Both the position numbers and the translations under genes were made by a program. The notes beneath the pieces are model-generated. The model did not search any database, was not told the origin of the DNA, and saw nothing but the letters and a program-made list of their open reading frames with translations. DNA of 12,546 bases from assembly GCA_903930095.1 (NCBI GenBank), contig CAIYXE010000263.1:1-12546 (forward strand), read 5' to 3'. This document shows, in pieces, positions 5,582-12,546 of this stretch (positions are counted from its first letter, which is position 1; each line of letters opens with the position of its first letter). This DNA is from an uncultured Hyphomicrobiales bacterium. Lineage in GTDB: Bacteria; Pseudomonadota; Alphaproteobacteria; Rhizobiales; Aestuariivirgaceae.

Positions 5582-8098
5582 ATGCTTCGTTTTCTCGGCT
5601 GGCTCTTCACGGTTGGCTTCTTCGTGTTCCTCGCATGCGCGGGGGCTGCCGGCTATGTGATCTGGCACGCCTCGAGGGATCTTCCGGACTACAAGCAGCT
5701 CGCCAACTACGAGCCGCCCGTCATGACCCGCATCCACGCCGCGGATGGCTCTCTCCTCGCCGAGTATGCCCAGGAACGCCGGCTCTTCGTGCCCGTGAAC
5801 CAGATGCCCAGGCGCCTGATCGAGGCCTTCATATCGGCCGAGGACAAGACCTTCTTCACCCATTCGGGTCTCGACTGGCAGGGCATCGCGGCGGCCGCCT
5901 ACCGCTATGCGCAGGTGAAGTTCACCGGCAAGGGGCAGATCGTCGGCGCGTCCACCATTACCCAGCAGGTGGCCAAGAACTTCCTGCTCACCAACGAGCG
6001 CTCGATTGATCGCAAGCTCAAGGAGGCGCTGCTCGTTCAGCGCATCGAGCAGACCTTCTCCAAGGACCGGATCCTTGAGCTTTACCTGAACGAGATCTTC
6101 CTGGGTCTCAATTCCTATGGCGTCGCCGCCGCCTCCCTCAACTATTTCGGCAAGTCGCTGGACGAGCTTTCGCTGGAGGAGTTCGGCTATCTCGCGGCTT
6201 TGCCGAAGGGGCCCAACAACTACCACCCCTTCCGCCAGAAGCAGCGCGCCACGGAGCGGCGCAACTGGGTTCTGCTCCAGATGTTCGAGAACGGCTACAT
6301 CACCGAAGAGGAGATGAAGCAGGCCCAGGCCAAGCCCCTCGAGGTCAACCCGCGGCCGTTCGGCGCCCAGCTCTTCGCGGCGGAAAGCTTCGCGGAGGAG
6401 GTGCGCCGCGAGCTCATCGTGATCTATGGCAAGGACAAGCTGGAAAAGGGTGGGCTCTCGGTGCGCACCACGCTTGATCCCAAGCTGCAGCTCTACGCCC
6501 GCCAGGCGCTGGCCAGGGGCCTGCTCGGGCTTGACCGCAAGCGCGGCTTCCGCGGCCCCGTGGCCACGCGTGAACTCGGCGCCGAAGCCGACTGGGGCGA
6601 CCTGCTGAAGGACCGCAAGGTGCCAGCCGACGTGGCCCCCTGGCGGCTCGCCATCGTTCTCGACGTCAATGACGCGGAGGCCCGGATCGGGCTACAGCCG
6701 AGAACCATGCCCGACGGCAAGCTCTCGGGCGAGCGGGAGACGGGACGGATGACCCTCGAGCACGTCAAGTGGGCGCGCGCCTATGTCGACGGCTCGAAGC
6801 TCGGCCCTGAGGTGAAGGCGGTCTCCTCCGTGCTCAAACCGGGCGACATCGTCTATGTCGCGCCCGCCAAGGACGCCGGCGATTTCCACCTGATGCAGAT
6901 GCCGGATGTTGACGGGGCGCTGGTGGCCATGGATCCGCACACGGGCCGCGTGCTGGCCATGGTCGGTGGCTTTTCCTATGGGCGCAGCCAGTTCAACCGC
7001 GCCGTCCAGGCCATGCGCCAGCCGGGATCGTCCTTCAAGCCGATCGTTTACGCGGCGGCGCTCGACAACGGCTATTCGCCAGCCTCCGTGGTGCTCGACG
7101 CGCCGGTGGAGTTCAAGATGGCGGACGGCTCGATGTGGAAGCCCAAGAACTACCAGAACAAGTTCTACGGACCCTCGACGCTGCGCCGCGGCATCGAACA
7201 GTCGCGCAACGTCATGACGGTGCGCCTCGCCGACGAGCTCGGCATGACCAAGATCATCGACCTCGCGACGAGGCTTGGCGTCTACGACAGCCTGCCGCGC
7301 CAGCTGGCGATGGCGCTGGGCGCGGGCGAGACGACGCTGCTCAGAATGGTGACCGCCTACGCCATCATCGACAACGGCGGCAAGGCAGTCCAGGCCACGC
7401 TGATCGACCGCATCCAGGACCGTTACGGCCGCACCATCTTCCGCCACGACAAGCGCGATTGTGCCGGCTGCTCGACCGAGGCGTGGAATCCCGGCCTCCC
7501 CGAGCCCGAATTGCTCGATGTGCGCGAGCAAGTCATGAGCCCCTATACCGCCTACCAGATCACTTCGATGATGGAGGGCGTGGTCGAGCGCGGCACCGGC
7601 AAGCGGATGAAGCTCGTCGGCAAGCCCGTGGCCGGAAAGACCGGCACGTCGAACGACGAGCGCGACGCGTGGTTCATCGGTTACACCCCCGACCTGGTGG
7701 TCGGCACCTATATCGGCTACGACAATCCGCAGCCGATGGGCCGCGGCCGCACGGGCGGCGAGCTTGCCGCCCCCATCGTGGCAGACTTCATGCGCATGGC
7801 GCTGCGCGACAAGCCGGCAACGCCCTTCCGCGTGCCGCGCGCCATCGAGCTGATGCCGATTGACGCCCAGTCCGGCAAGCGCGCCATCTTCGGCCAGGAA
7901 GGTGTGATCCTTGAGGCCTTCAAGCCGGGTGACGAGCCGCCGGATTCGACCAAGATCATCGGTGAGCAGACGGTGACCGCCGCGGCACAGAACCCTGACG
8001 GGGGAGTCGTGCTGGTGCCGCCGTCGCAGGAGGCCACACCTGCGGCGCCTGCCCCCGCCGATCCCGGGTTGACGGGGCAGGGCGGCGGCCTCTATTGA
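5582..8098 (+). CDS. mrcA: penicillin-binding protein 1A (bifunctional transglycosylase/transpeptidase)
   Basis: This is an 838-residue class A PBP that polymerises lipid II into glycan strands and cross-links the stem peptides, anchored in the inner membrane with its domains in the periplasm. A signal anchor spans about residues 6-28. The GT51 domain (about 50-230) shows the catalytic motif EDKTFFTHSGLD (Glu87), GASTITQQ (123-130), RKLKE (144-148) and ILELYLN (164-170). An OB-fold-like region lies at about 320-435. The transpeptidase domain (about 440-740) has SSFK with nucleophile Ser483, SRN (541-543) and KTG (686-688). All key residues are present, so it should be active. Cys627 and Cys630 (CAGC) sit in a loop before the KTG motif. 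The C-terminus (about 811-838) is a Pro/Ala/Gly-rich tail. AGGTGG lies about 11 bases before the ATG. It follows amiC and is 35 bases upstream of prfB. Confidence 0.97.
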   Translation: MLRFLGWLFTVGFFVFLACAGAAGYVIWHASRDLPDYKQLANYEPPVMTRIHAADGSLLAEYAQERRLFVPVNQMPRRLIEAFISAEDKTFFTHSGLDWQGIAAAAYRYAQVKFTGKGQIVGASTITQQVAKNFLLTNERSIDRKLKEALLVQRIEQTFSKDRILELYLNEIFLGLNSYGVAAASLNYFGKSLDELSLEEFGYLAALPKGPNNYHPFRQKQRATERRNWVLLQMFENGYITEEEMKQAQAKPLEVNPRPFGAQLFAAESFAEEVRRELIVIYGKDKLEKGGLSVRTTLDPKLQLYARQALARGLLGLDRKRGFRGPVATRELGAEADWGDLLKDRKVPADVAPWRLAIVLDVNDAEARIGLQPRTMPDGKLSGERETGRMTLEHVKWARAYVDGSKLGPEVKAVSSVLKPGDIVYVAPAKDAGDFHLMQMPDVDGALVAMDPHTGRVLAMVGGFSYGRSQFNRAVQAMRQPGSSFKPIVYAAALDNGYSPASVVLDAPVEFKMADGSMWKPKNYQNKFYGPSTLRRGIEQSRNVMTVRLADELGMTKIIDLATRLGVYDSLPRQLAMALGAGETTLLRMVTAYAIIDNGGKAVQATLIDRIQDRYGRTIFRHDKRDCAGCSTEAWNPGLPEPELLDVREQVMSPYTAYQITSMMEGVVERGTGKRMKLVGKPVAGKTGTSNDERDAWFIGYTPDLVVGTYIGYDNPQPMGRGRTGGELAAPIVADFMRMALRDKPATPFRVPRAIELMPIDAQSGKRAIFGQEGVILEAFKPGDEPPDSTKIIGEQTVTAAAQNPDGGVVLVPPSQEATPAAPAPADPGLTGQGGGLY

Positions 8099-8133
8099 GC
8101 GCCTTCGACACACTTTCAATCTGAGCAGGTAAC

Positions 8134-9265
8134 ATGCGCGCTGAAATCTCGTCGCTCGTCGACGACATGAAGCAGTCCATCGGGCTGCTGAGGAGGCATC
8201 TTTGACTGGGACAATGCCCTCCGCCGTCTCGCCGAACTGAACGCCAAGTCCGAAGACCCCTCGATCTGGAACGATCCCCAGAAGGCGCAGGAGATCATGC
8301 GCAAGCGGCAGGATCTCGACAGCCGGATCAAGATGATCCAGGACCTCGAACGCTCGATCGCCGACAACACCGAGCTGATCGAGATGGGCGAGATGGAGGG
8401 CGACCAGTCAATCGTCACGGAAGCCGAGAAGTCGCTCCTCTCGCTCAAGCCCAAGGTGGCCGAAACCGAGATCGAGACGCTGCTCTCCGGCGAGGCTGAC
8501 GGCAATGACGCCTATCTCCAGATCAACGCGGGCGCGGGCGGTACCGAGAGCCAGGACTGGGCCTCGATGCTGATGCGCATGTATATGCGCTACGCCAACA
8601 AATACGGTTACAAGGCCGAAGTGCTGGACGAGCATCCGGGCGAAGAGGCGGGCATCAAATCCTGCACGCTGCAGATCAAGGGCCACAACGCCTACGGCAA
8701 GCTCAAGACCGAATCGGGCGTGCACCGTCTGGTGCGCATTTCGCCCTATGATTCGAACGCCCGCCGCCACACGTCTTTCGCCTCCGTCTGGGTCTATCCG
8801 GTGGTTGACGACAACATCGACATCGTGGTGGTCGAGTCCGACCTGAAGATCGACACCTACCGCGCCTCCGGCGCCGGCGGCCAGCACGTCAATACCACCG
8901 ACTCCGCCGTTCGCATCACGCATGTGCCCACCGGCATCATCGTCGCCTGCCAGGCCGAACGCTCCCAGCACAAGAACCGCGCCACGGCCTTGAAGATGCT
9001 CAAAGCCCGCCTCTATGAGATGGAGCTTCAGAAGCAGCAGGAGAAGATCGACGCGGCCAACGCCAAGAAGACCGACATCGGCTGGGGCCACCAGATCCGC
9101 TCCTATGTGCTGCAGCCCTATCAGCTGGTGAAGGACCTGCGCACCGGCCACACCTCCACTGCGCCGGGTGACGTGCTGGACGGCGAAGTCGAGGAATTCA
9201 TCCAGGCGTCCCTCGCCCACAAGGTGAAGGGCGGCGGTGACCAGGTGATCGAGGATATTGAATAG
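8134..9265 (+). CDS. prfB: peptide chain release factor 2 (programmed +1 frameshift)
   Basis: RF2 recognises UGA and UAA stops and triggers peptide release on the ribosome. The gene is read in two phases: codons 1-23 from ATG 8134 to CTT (8200-8202), where an in-frame TGA follows, then +1 from GAC at 8204 to the stop at 9263-9265, giving 376 residues. The joined protein reads LLRRHL then [13 protein letters not shown], as in other alphaproteobacterial RF2 proteins. The GGQ hydrolysis motif is at 248-250 within [10 protein letters not shown], with Ala at the position where E. coli K-12 has the less active Thr246. The stop-codon recognition tripeptide is Ser-Pro-Tyr (203-205) rather than Ser-Pro-Phe, followed by RRHTSF. 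An ATG-started gene call at 8297 would lose 54 residues. Its position 35 bases behind mrcA suggests shared transcription. Confidence 0.97.
8191..8206 (+). promoter_or_regulatory. prfB programmed +1 frameshift site
   Basis: The sequence AGGAGGCATCTTTGAC contains an internal Shine-Dalgarno-like AGGAGG (8191-8196), a 3-base spacer and the slippery CTT TGA C. This spacing and order match the well-studied E. coli site. When RF2 is scarce the ribosome pauses at UGA and slips forward one base, so RF2 controls its own synthesis. Confidence 0.96.
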
Positions 9266-9275
9266 CCGCCATGGC

Positions 9276-9307
9276 TGGGGCACTCTCCCGCGAGGAGGAG
9301 TGTCCCA
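9276..9307 (+). promoter_or_regulatory. hairpin burying the ribosome-binding site of the Rieske gene
   Basis: Positions 9276-9289 pair with 9294-9307 over 14 positions: 11 Watson-Crick pairs, two G-U pairs (9280/9303 and 9286/9297) and one C-A mismatch (9287/9296). The loop is GCGA (9290-9293), a GNRA tetraloop. The 3' arm contains most of GAGGAGGAG (9292-9300), the only good ribosome site for the ATG at 9309, which begins two bases after the stem. There is no T-run, so termination is unlikely. It starts 11 bases after the prfB stop. Folding would be expected to limit translation of the downstream gene. Confidence 0.6.
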
Positions 9308-9308
9308 C

Positions 9309-10313
9309 ATGCTCAATCTCGACCCGCGCTTCTATGTCGATCCCGCCATCCTGCCGCGCGAGCGCAGCGAAATCTTCGCCCGGACCTGGCAGATGCTGGG
9401 GCCTGCCGCGCAGGTGGCCGAGCGCGGCCAGTATGTCGCGGCGGACATTGCCGGCATCAAGGTCTTCGCCATCAGGGGCCGCGATGGTGAATTGCGCGCC
9501 TTCCGCAATGTCTGCCGCCACCGCGGCGCGCAATTGCTGGAGGAGGGTACGGGCCGCTGCGCCACCATCCGCTGCCCCTACCACCAATGGGTTTTCGCCG
9601 ATGATGGCCGCCTCCTGAACGCGCCCTGGTTCGGCACGGAGCCGGACTTCAAGCCGGAGGACTGGCCGCTCGAAGCGATCCGCGTGGCCGAATGGCGCGG
9701 CCTCCTCTTCGTTGCGATCGACCCGCAGGAAGACCTGCTCTCGCAGCTTGGCGAACTCGTGGCGGAACTGGCGGATGAGCCGATCGAAACCTATCTCTCC
9801 GTGCGCTCCGAAACGGTGAACTTCGACGCCAACTGGAAAATCTACACCGACAATTTCGTCGAGGGCTACCACATCCCCGGCATCCACCCGAAGTTCTTCG
9901 CCGCCATCAACTTCGAGGAGTTCAAGACCACCGCCCACAAGGGCTTCATCCGCATGACCGCACCCCCGCGCGAGGGTCTCTTCTATCGCGGCAAGTGGCT
10001 GTGGATGTGGCCCAACTGGACCCTCTCCCTCTTCGAGGGCGGCATGAACACCTCGCGCATCAACCCCATCGGCACTGACCGCACCGAGCAGCTCTACCAC
10101 TTCTATTTCGCCGACCTTTCTCCGGCGCTGGACGAGACGCGCAGCGACACCATCGCGCGCAACCTCGCCGTGGTGCGCGAGGACTATGAAATCTGCGTTC
10201 GCACCCACCGCAACTATGAGGCGGGAAACTACAGCGCCGGCCCGCTGTCGCCGCGCCACGAGCAGGGCGTCCATTACTTCCAGGAGCGGGTCAGGGAGAG
10301 CCTGGGGGCCTGA
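9309..10313 (+). CDS. Rieske non-heme iron oxygenase, alpha subunit
   Basis: This is a 334-residue aromatic-ring-hydroxylating dioxygenase-type alpha subunit, a cytoplasmic enzyme using O2 and electrons from a reductase to hydroxylate or demethylate small molecules. The N-terminal Rieske domain (about 35-135) binds 2Fe-2S through Cys69/His71 (CRHRGAQ) and Cys89/His92 (CPYHQW). The C-terminal domain carries the mononuclear iron site: NWKIYTDNFVEGYHIPGIHP gives bridging Asp181 and ligands His188 and His193, and Asp292 (VREDYEI) is the likely carboxylate ligand. At this size and with the DNFVEGYH motif it resembles members acting on quaternary amines (choline, betaine or carnitine type), but the substrate cannot be set from sequence. 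ATG 9309 is chosen because GAGGAGGAG lies 8 bases upstream; a TTG-started extension to 9258 would overlap prfB. No reductase, ferredoxin or beta subunit is present nearby. Confidence 0.9.
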   Translation: MLNLDPRFYVDPAILPRERSEIFARTWQMLGPAAQVAERGQYVAADIAGIKVFAIRGRDGELRAFRNVCRHRGAQLLEEGTGRCATIRCPYHQWVFADDGRLLNAPWFGTEPDFKPEDWPLEAIRVAEWRGLLFVAIDPQEDLLSQLGELVAELADEPIETYLSVRSETVNFDANWKIYTDNFVEGYHIPGIHPKFFAAINFEEFKTTAHKGFIRMTAPPREGLFYRGKWLWMWPNWTLSLFEGGMNTSRINPIGTDRTEQLYHFYFADLSPALDETRSDTIARNLAVVREDYEICVRTHRNYEAGNYSAGPLSPRHEQGVHYFQERVRESLGA

Positions 10314-10333
10314 GCATCGGGCACCGCGGCGCA

Positions 10334-10448
10334 AGCTTCGCCCATAACCTGCCGATGAAGCACGCCGGTACGCCGGATGAGATCGCGCAAGCCGCCCTCC
10401 GCCTCCTATGTGACGGGCGCAATCCTGAACCTATCCGGCGGGCGCTGA
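10334..10448 (+). pseudogene. relic of a short-chain dehydrogenase/reductase C-terminus
   Basis: Two pieces of a typical SDR C-terminus occur in order but in different frames. The frame from 10346 reads NLPMKHAGTPDEIAQAAL (to 10399), matching the usual G-T-P-E-E-I-A region after the active site. The frame from 10401 reads ASYVTGAILNLSGGR and stops at TGA 10446-10448, matching the conserved YVTG..L.VDGG ending. About six codons normally between the two are missing and one base is left over, so a small deletion with a frameshift is inferred. Nothing of the Rossmann core, the YxxxK active site or a start codon remains; the relic begins about 20 bases after the Rieske stop. It looks like a 3' remnant of a deleted gene, not a functional ORF. 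Confidence 0.6.
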
Positions 10449-10454
10449 CGGGCC

Positions 10455-10472
10455 TCGGCAGGCCACTGCCGA
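10455..10472 (+). other. small hairpin before the MgtC gene
   Basis: TCGGCAG (10455-10461) and CTGCCGA (10466-10472) form a 7-bp stem with a GCCA loop, 17 bases before the MgtC-family start. There is no T-run. It could be a Rho-dependent end signal, a leader structure or chance. Confidence 0.3.
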
Positions 10473-10489
10473 TCATGTAGGCTGGCGGC

Positions 10490-11764
10490 ATGGACCTTTA
10501 CGAACTTGCAACCCGTCTCGGGCTGGCTCTGGCGCTGGGTTTCGTCATCGGCCTTGAGCGCGGCTGGAAGGAGCGGGAGGAGGGCGAGGGGCATCGCACG
10601 GCGGGCATCCGCACCTTCTCGCTGATCGGGCTGCTGGGCGGCATCTTCGGCATGCTGTCGCTGGGGGGTGACCGCATCCTGATCGCCGCCGGCTTCGTGC
10701 TCACGGGGGCGGTTCTCGCCGCATTCATGTGGCGCGAGGGAGAACGCGGGCACGACTACAGCGCCACCACCCTGGTCGCCGCGCTCCTGACATTTATGCT
10801 GGGCGCGGCAGCCGTGCTGGGCGAGATGGCCATTGCCGCGGGCGCAGGCGTCGCCACCGTGGGGCTGCTGGCCTACAAGCGCCAGCTCCACGGCTTCCTG
10901 GCGCGCATCACATGGGACGAGCTGCGTTCCGGGCTGCTGCTTGGCGCCATGACCTTCATCGCCCTCCCGCTGCTGCCGGACCGCGCGCTCGACCCGTGGG
11001 GAGCGCTCAACCCGCATGAATTGTGGCTCATCACCATCCTCATCGCAGCCATCTCCTTCCTCGGCTACGTGGCGGTCAAGCTCATCGGCCCGTCGCGCGG
11101 GCTGGTGCTGGCGGCCGCGGTGGGTGGCCTCGTGTCCTCCACGGTGGTGACGCTCACCCTGGCGCGGCTGGCGCGGGAGAATGTGCCGCGCATTGCGCTG
11201 CTCGCGGGCGCGATCCTTTCCTCAGGCGGCGTCATGCTGCTGCGCGTCCTGGTTCTGGCGAGCGTCCTGAACCTGGCACTCGCGCTGGCGCTCGCCGTGC
11301 CGCTGCTGGCTGCCGCCCTGTTCCAGGGCCTCGCGGCGTATCTGCTGATCGGCCGCGACAACAAGGGTGCCGCCGGACCCGAGGGGCTGGTCCACAAGAA
11401 CCCCTTCCTGCTGCCAGAGGTGCTGCGCTTCGGCGCTATCCTGGCCGCCGTCATGCTGGCCGCCGGCATCGCCCGGAGCGTCTATGGCGATGGCGGGCTG
11501 CTTGCCGTTGCGGCGATCTCGGGCCTTGTGGATGTTGATGCCGTAACACTCTCTGTCGCCGGCATGGGCGCGCCGGATGCTGCGGGCGTGGCGGCGGTGC
11601 TCACCGCCATCGCCGTCAACAGCGTCGCGAAGTCTGCCTATGCCTGGTATGCGGGTGGCGGCAGGCTGGGGCTGCTGCTGCTTGTCCTCAACCTCGCCGC
11701 CATCGCCGTGGCGGTGGCCGCCTTTTTCCTGCTACCCTCCCTCAACGCTTTTGCCGGACCGTGA
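10490..11764 (+). CDS. MgtC/SapB and DUF4010 domain membrane protein
   Basis: This is a 424-residue polytopic inner-membrane protein with about eleven or twelve hydrophobic segments. The N-terminal MgtC/SapB-like domain (about 5-135) has the hallmark GLALALGFVIGLERGWKERE and AGIRTFSLIGLLGG motifs. The C-terminal half (about 145-415) matches DUF4010, with LPLLPD (159-163), GGLVSSTVVT (212-221), GLVDVDAVTLS (345-355) and NSVAKSAYAW (377-386). This combination is a standard two-domain family of unknown function. MgtC itself is linked to magnesium limitation and intracellular survival, but nothing here shows that role for this fused type. No strong ribosome site precedes the ATG (only a GGCTGGCGG stretch). 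Its stop overlaps a possible GTG start of the next gene, suggesting translational coupling. The protein is complete and intact. Confidence 0.92.
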   Translation: MDLYELATRLGLALALGFVIGLERGWKEREEGEGHRTAGIRTFSLIGLLGGIFGMLSLGGDRILIAAGFVLTGAVLAAFMWREGERGHDYSATTLVAALLTFMLGAAAVLGEMAIAAGAGVATVGLLAYKRQLHGFLARITWDELRSGLLLGAMTFIALPLLPDRALDPWGALNPHELWLITILIAAISFLGYVAVKLIGPSRGLVLAAAVGGLVSSTVVTLTLARLARENVPRIALLAGAILSSGGVMLLRVLVLASVLNLALALALAVPLLAAALFQGLAAYLLIGRDNKGAAGPEGLVHKNPFLLPEVLRFGAILAAVMLAAGIARSVYGDGGLLAVAAISGLVDVDAVTLSVAGMGAPDAAGVAAVLTAIAVNSVAKSAYAWYAGGGRLGLLLLVLNLAAIAVAVAAFFLLPSLNAFAGP

Positions 11765-11769
11765 CCCGC

Positions 11770-12546
11770 ATGACCGAACCAACCCGCCGCAGCCTCGCCC
11801 CCATGGAGGCCATCGAGTTCTCGATTGCCGCCGCCTTCCGCCATTTCTTCTTCGGCCTGAGGCTGGCGCTGGCGTGGCTCGTGCTGCTCTCGCCGCTTGT
11901 GGCACTCGTCTGGTTCGTCGTCTTCCGCAATGGCCAGCCGGACTTCAAGGCATTGAGCGGCGGGCAGATTGCGGCACTGGCAGCACTTGGTGCAGGCGTG
12001 CTGCTCGCCTCCTTCTCGATCGCGGTGAACTGGCACCGCCGCCTGCTGCTGGACGAGACGCCGCGCCGCCTGCGCTGGGTCAGGCTCGACGGCGTGGTCT
12101 GGCGCTATCTCGCGGGCTTCGTGCTGCTGCTTCTGGTGCTGGCGCTTTACGGAGGTGCTGCCTACGGCCTTTCCGCCGTCGCCCCGTCCGCCCTCGCGCC
12201 GCAGTTCGGCCCCGCCGCGAAACCATTGGGCATCGCACTTGCCGTGCTGTTCGGCCTCTCGGCCCTGTTCACCTTCTACCGTCTCTCAAGCTGGCTGGCG
12301 GGCATCGCAACGGGTGACAGCGACTACACGCTGGGCACCGCGTGGAAGGCGACCGCCAAGAACCGTATCGCCTATCTGGGCTTCACCTTCTGGCTGCTCT
12401 TCACGCTGGCCATCGCGGGGGGCATCGGGGCGGGGGCATACTTCGCCCAGCAGGCAGCGCCGCAGTTATGGGTCACGCCCACAGCCTTCGCGGTCATGGC
12501 TGTGCTGGCGTGGATGTCGATGTTCTTCATCACCAGCATGGCGGCC
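11770..12546 (+). CDS. hypothetical polytopic membrane protein, 3' end outside window
   Basis: An uninterrupted frame of 259 codons runs from ATG 11770 off the right edge. An in-frame GTG at 11761 overlaps the TGA of the upstream gene (GTGA) and is an alternative start. I predict six hydrophobic segments, about 31-52, 67-87, 113-135, 154-178, 201-223 and 237-257. Two soluble motifs stand out: NWHRRLLLDE (87-96) between segments 2 and 3, and TAWKATAKNR (190-199) before segment 5. WHR-LLDE-like sequences recur, as I recall, in uncharacterised alphaproteobacterial membrane proteins, and the W..T..N motif resembles a common unclassified multi-pass domain. I do not recognise a function. Close spacing with the MgtC/DUF4010 gene suggests one transcript. 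A competing frame (11577-12317) is a compositional shadow. Confidence 0.8.
   Translation, partial: MTEPTRRSLAPMEAIEFSIAAAFRHFFFGLRLALAWLVLLSPLVALVWFVVFRNGQPDFKALSGGQIAALAALGAGVLLASFSIAVNWHRRLLLDETPRRLRWVRLDGVVWRYLAGFVLLLLVLALYGGAAYGLSAVAPSALAPQFGPAAKPLGIALAVLFGLSALFTFYRLSSWLAGIATGDSDYTLGTAWKATAKNRIAYLGFTFWLLFTLAIAGGIGAGAYFAQQAAPQLWVTPTAFAVMAVLAWMSMFFITSMAA

Noticed and set aside
6692..8119. 475-codon minus-strand frame opposite PBP1A
   Set aside because: It is a compositional shadow rich in His, Arg and Val with no motif; the plus-strand PBP1A has every catalytic motif.
9198..10334. 378-codon minus-strand frame opposite the Rieske gene
   Set aside because: The plus-strand frame has the full Rieske and iron-site motifs; the antisense product resembles no family.
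11577..12317. 246-codon plus-strand frame overlapping the last two genes
   Set aside because: Its Arg/Pro/Ala-rich translation is typical of an off-frame reading; the frame from 11770 gives coherent membrane segments and stays open to the edge.

Overview
The window is GC-rich chromosomal DNA of an alphaproteobacterium, most likely from the Hyphomicrobiales (Rhizobiales) or a close relative. Evidence for this is an RNase E with an acidic insertion in its RNA-binding domain and a GWW motif at its extreme C-terminus, a DUF2852 protein, a PPi-dependent phosphofructokinase with an Ala-Pro-Cys motif, and the gene order rne / amiC-type amidase / PBP1A / prfB, which I recall as conserved in this class. 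No mobile element, CRISPR array, tRNA or rRNA is visible. Most of the window is ordinary core genome.

Layout. Positions 1-101 hold the 5' end of a leftward pfp gene, divergent from a small rightward DUF2852 membrane/coiled-coil protein (268-723). That gene converges on the leftward rne gene (803-3622), and a strong two-way hairpin terminator (745-773) lies between them. A 510-base divergent region (3623-4132) holds a structured leader and candidate promoter for rne, plus a perfect 12-bp inverted repeat next to the amidase gene. Rightward from there come a periplasmic N-acetylmuramoyl-L-alanine amidase (4133-5464), a bifunctional PBP1A (5582-8098) and prfB (8134-9265), whose two reading frames join at a classical programmed +1 frameshift site.

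Beyond prfB the content looks accessory: an orphan Rieske-type oxygenase alpha subunit (9309-10313), a short frameshifted relic of a short-chain dehydrogenase C-terminus (10334-10448), an MgtC/DUF4010 membrane protein (10490-11764) and, tightly coupled to it, the start of another polytopic membrane protein (11770 to the window end).

The core block combines RNA turnover (RNase E), peptidoglycan cleavage and synthesis (amidase and PBP1A) and translation termination (RF2). Three points beyond routine annotation stand out: a long hairpin with a GCGA loop that buries the ribosome-binding site of the Rieske gene, the dehydrogenase relic directly behind that gene, and the structured rne leader, which keeps an open reading frame in phase with RNase E. 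I found no convincing new multi-gene system.
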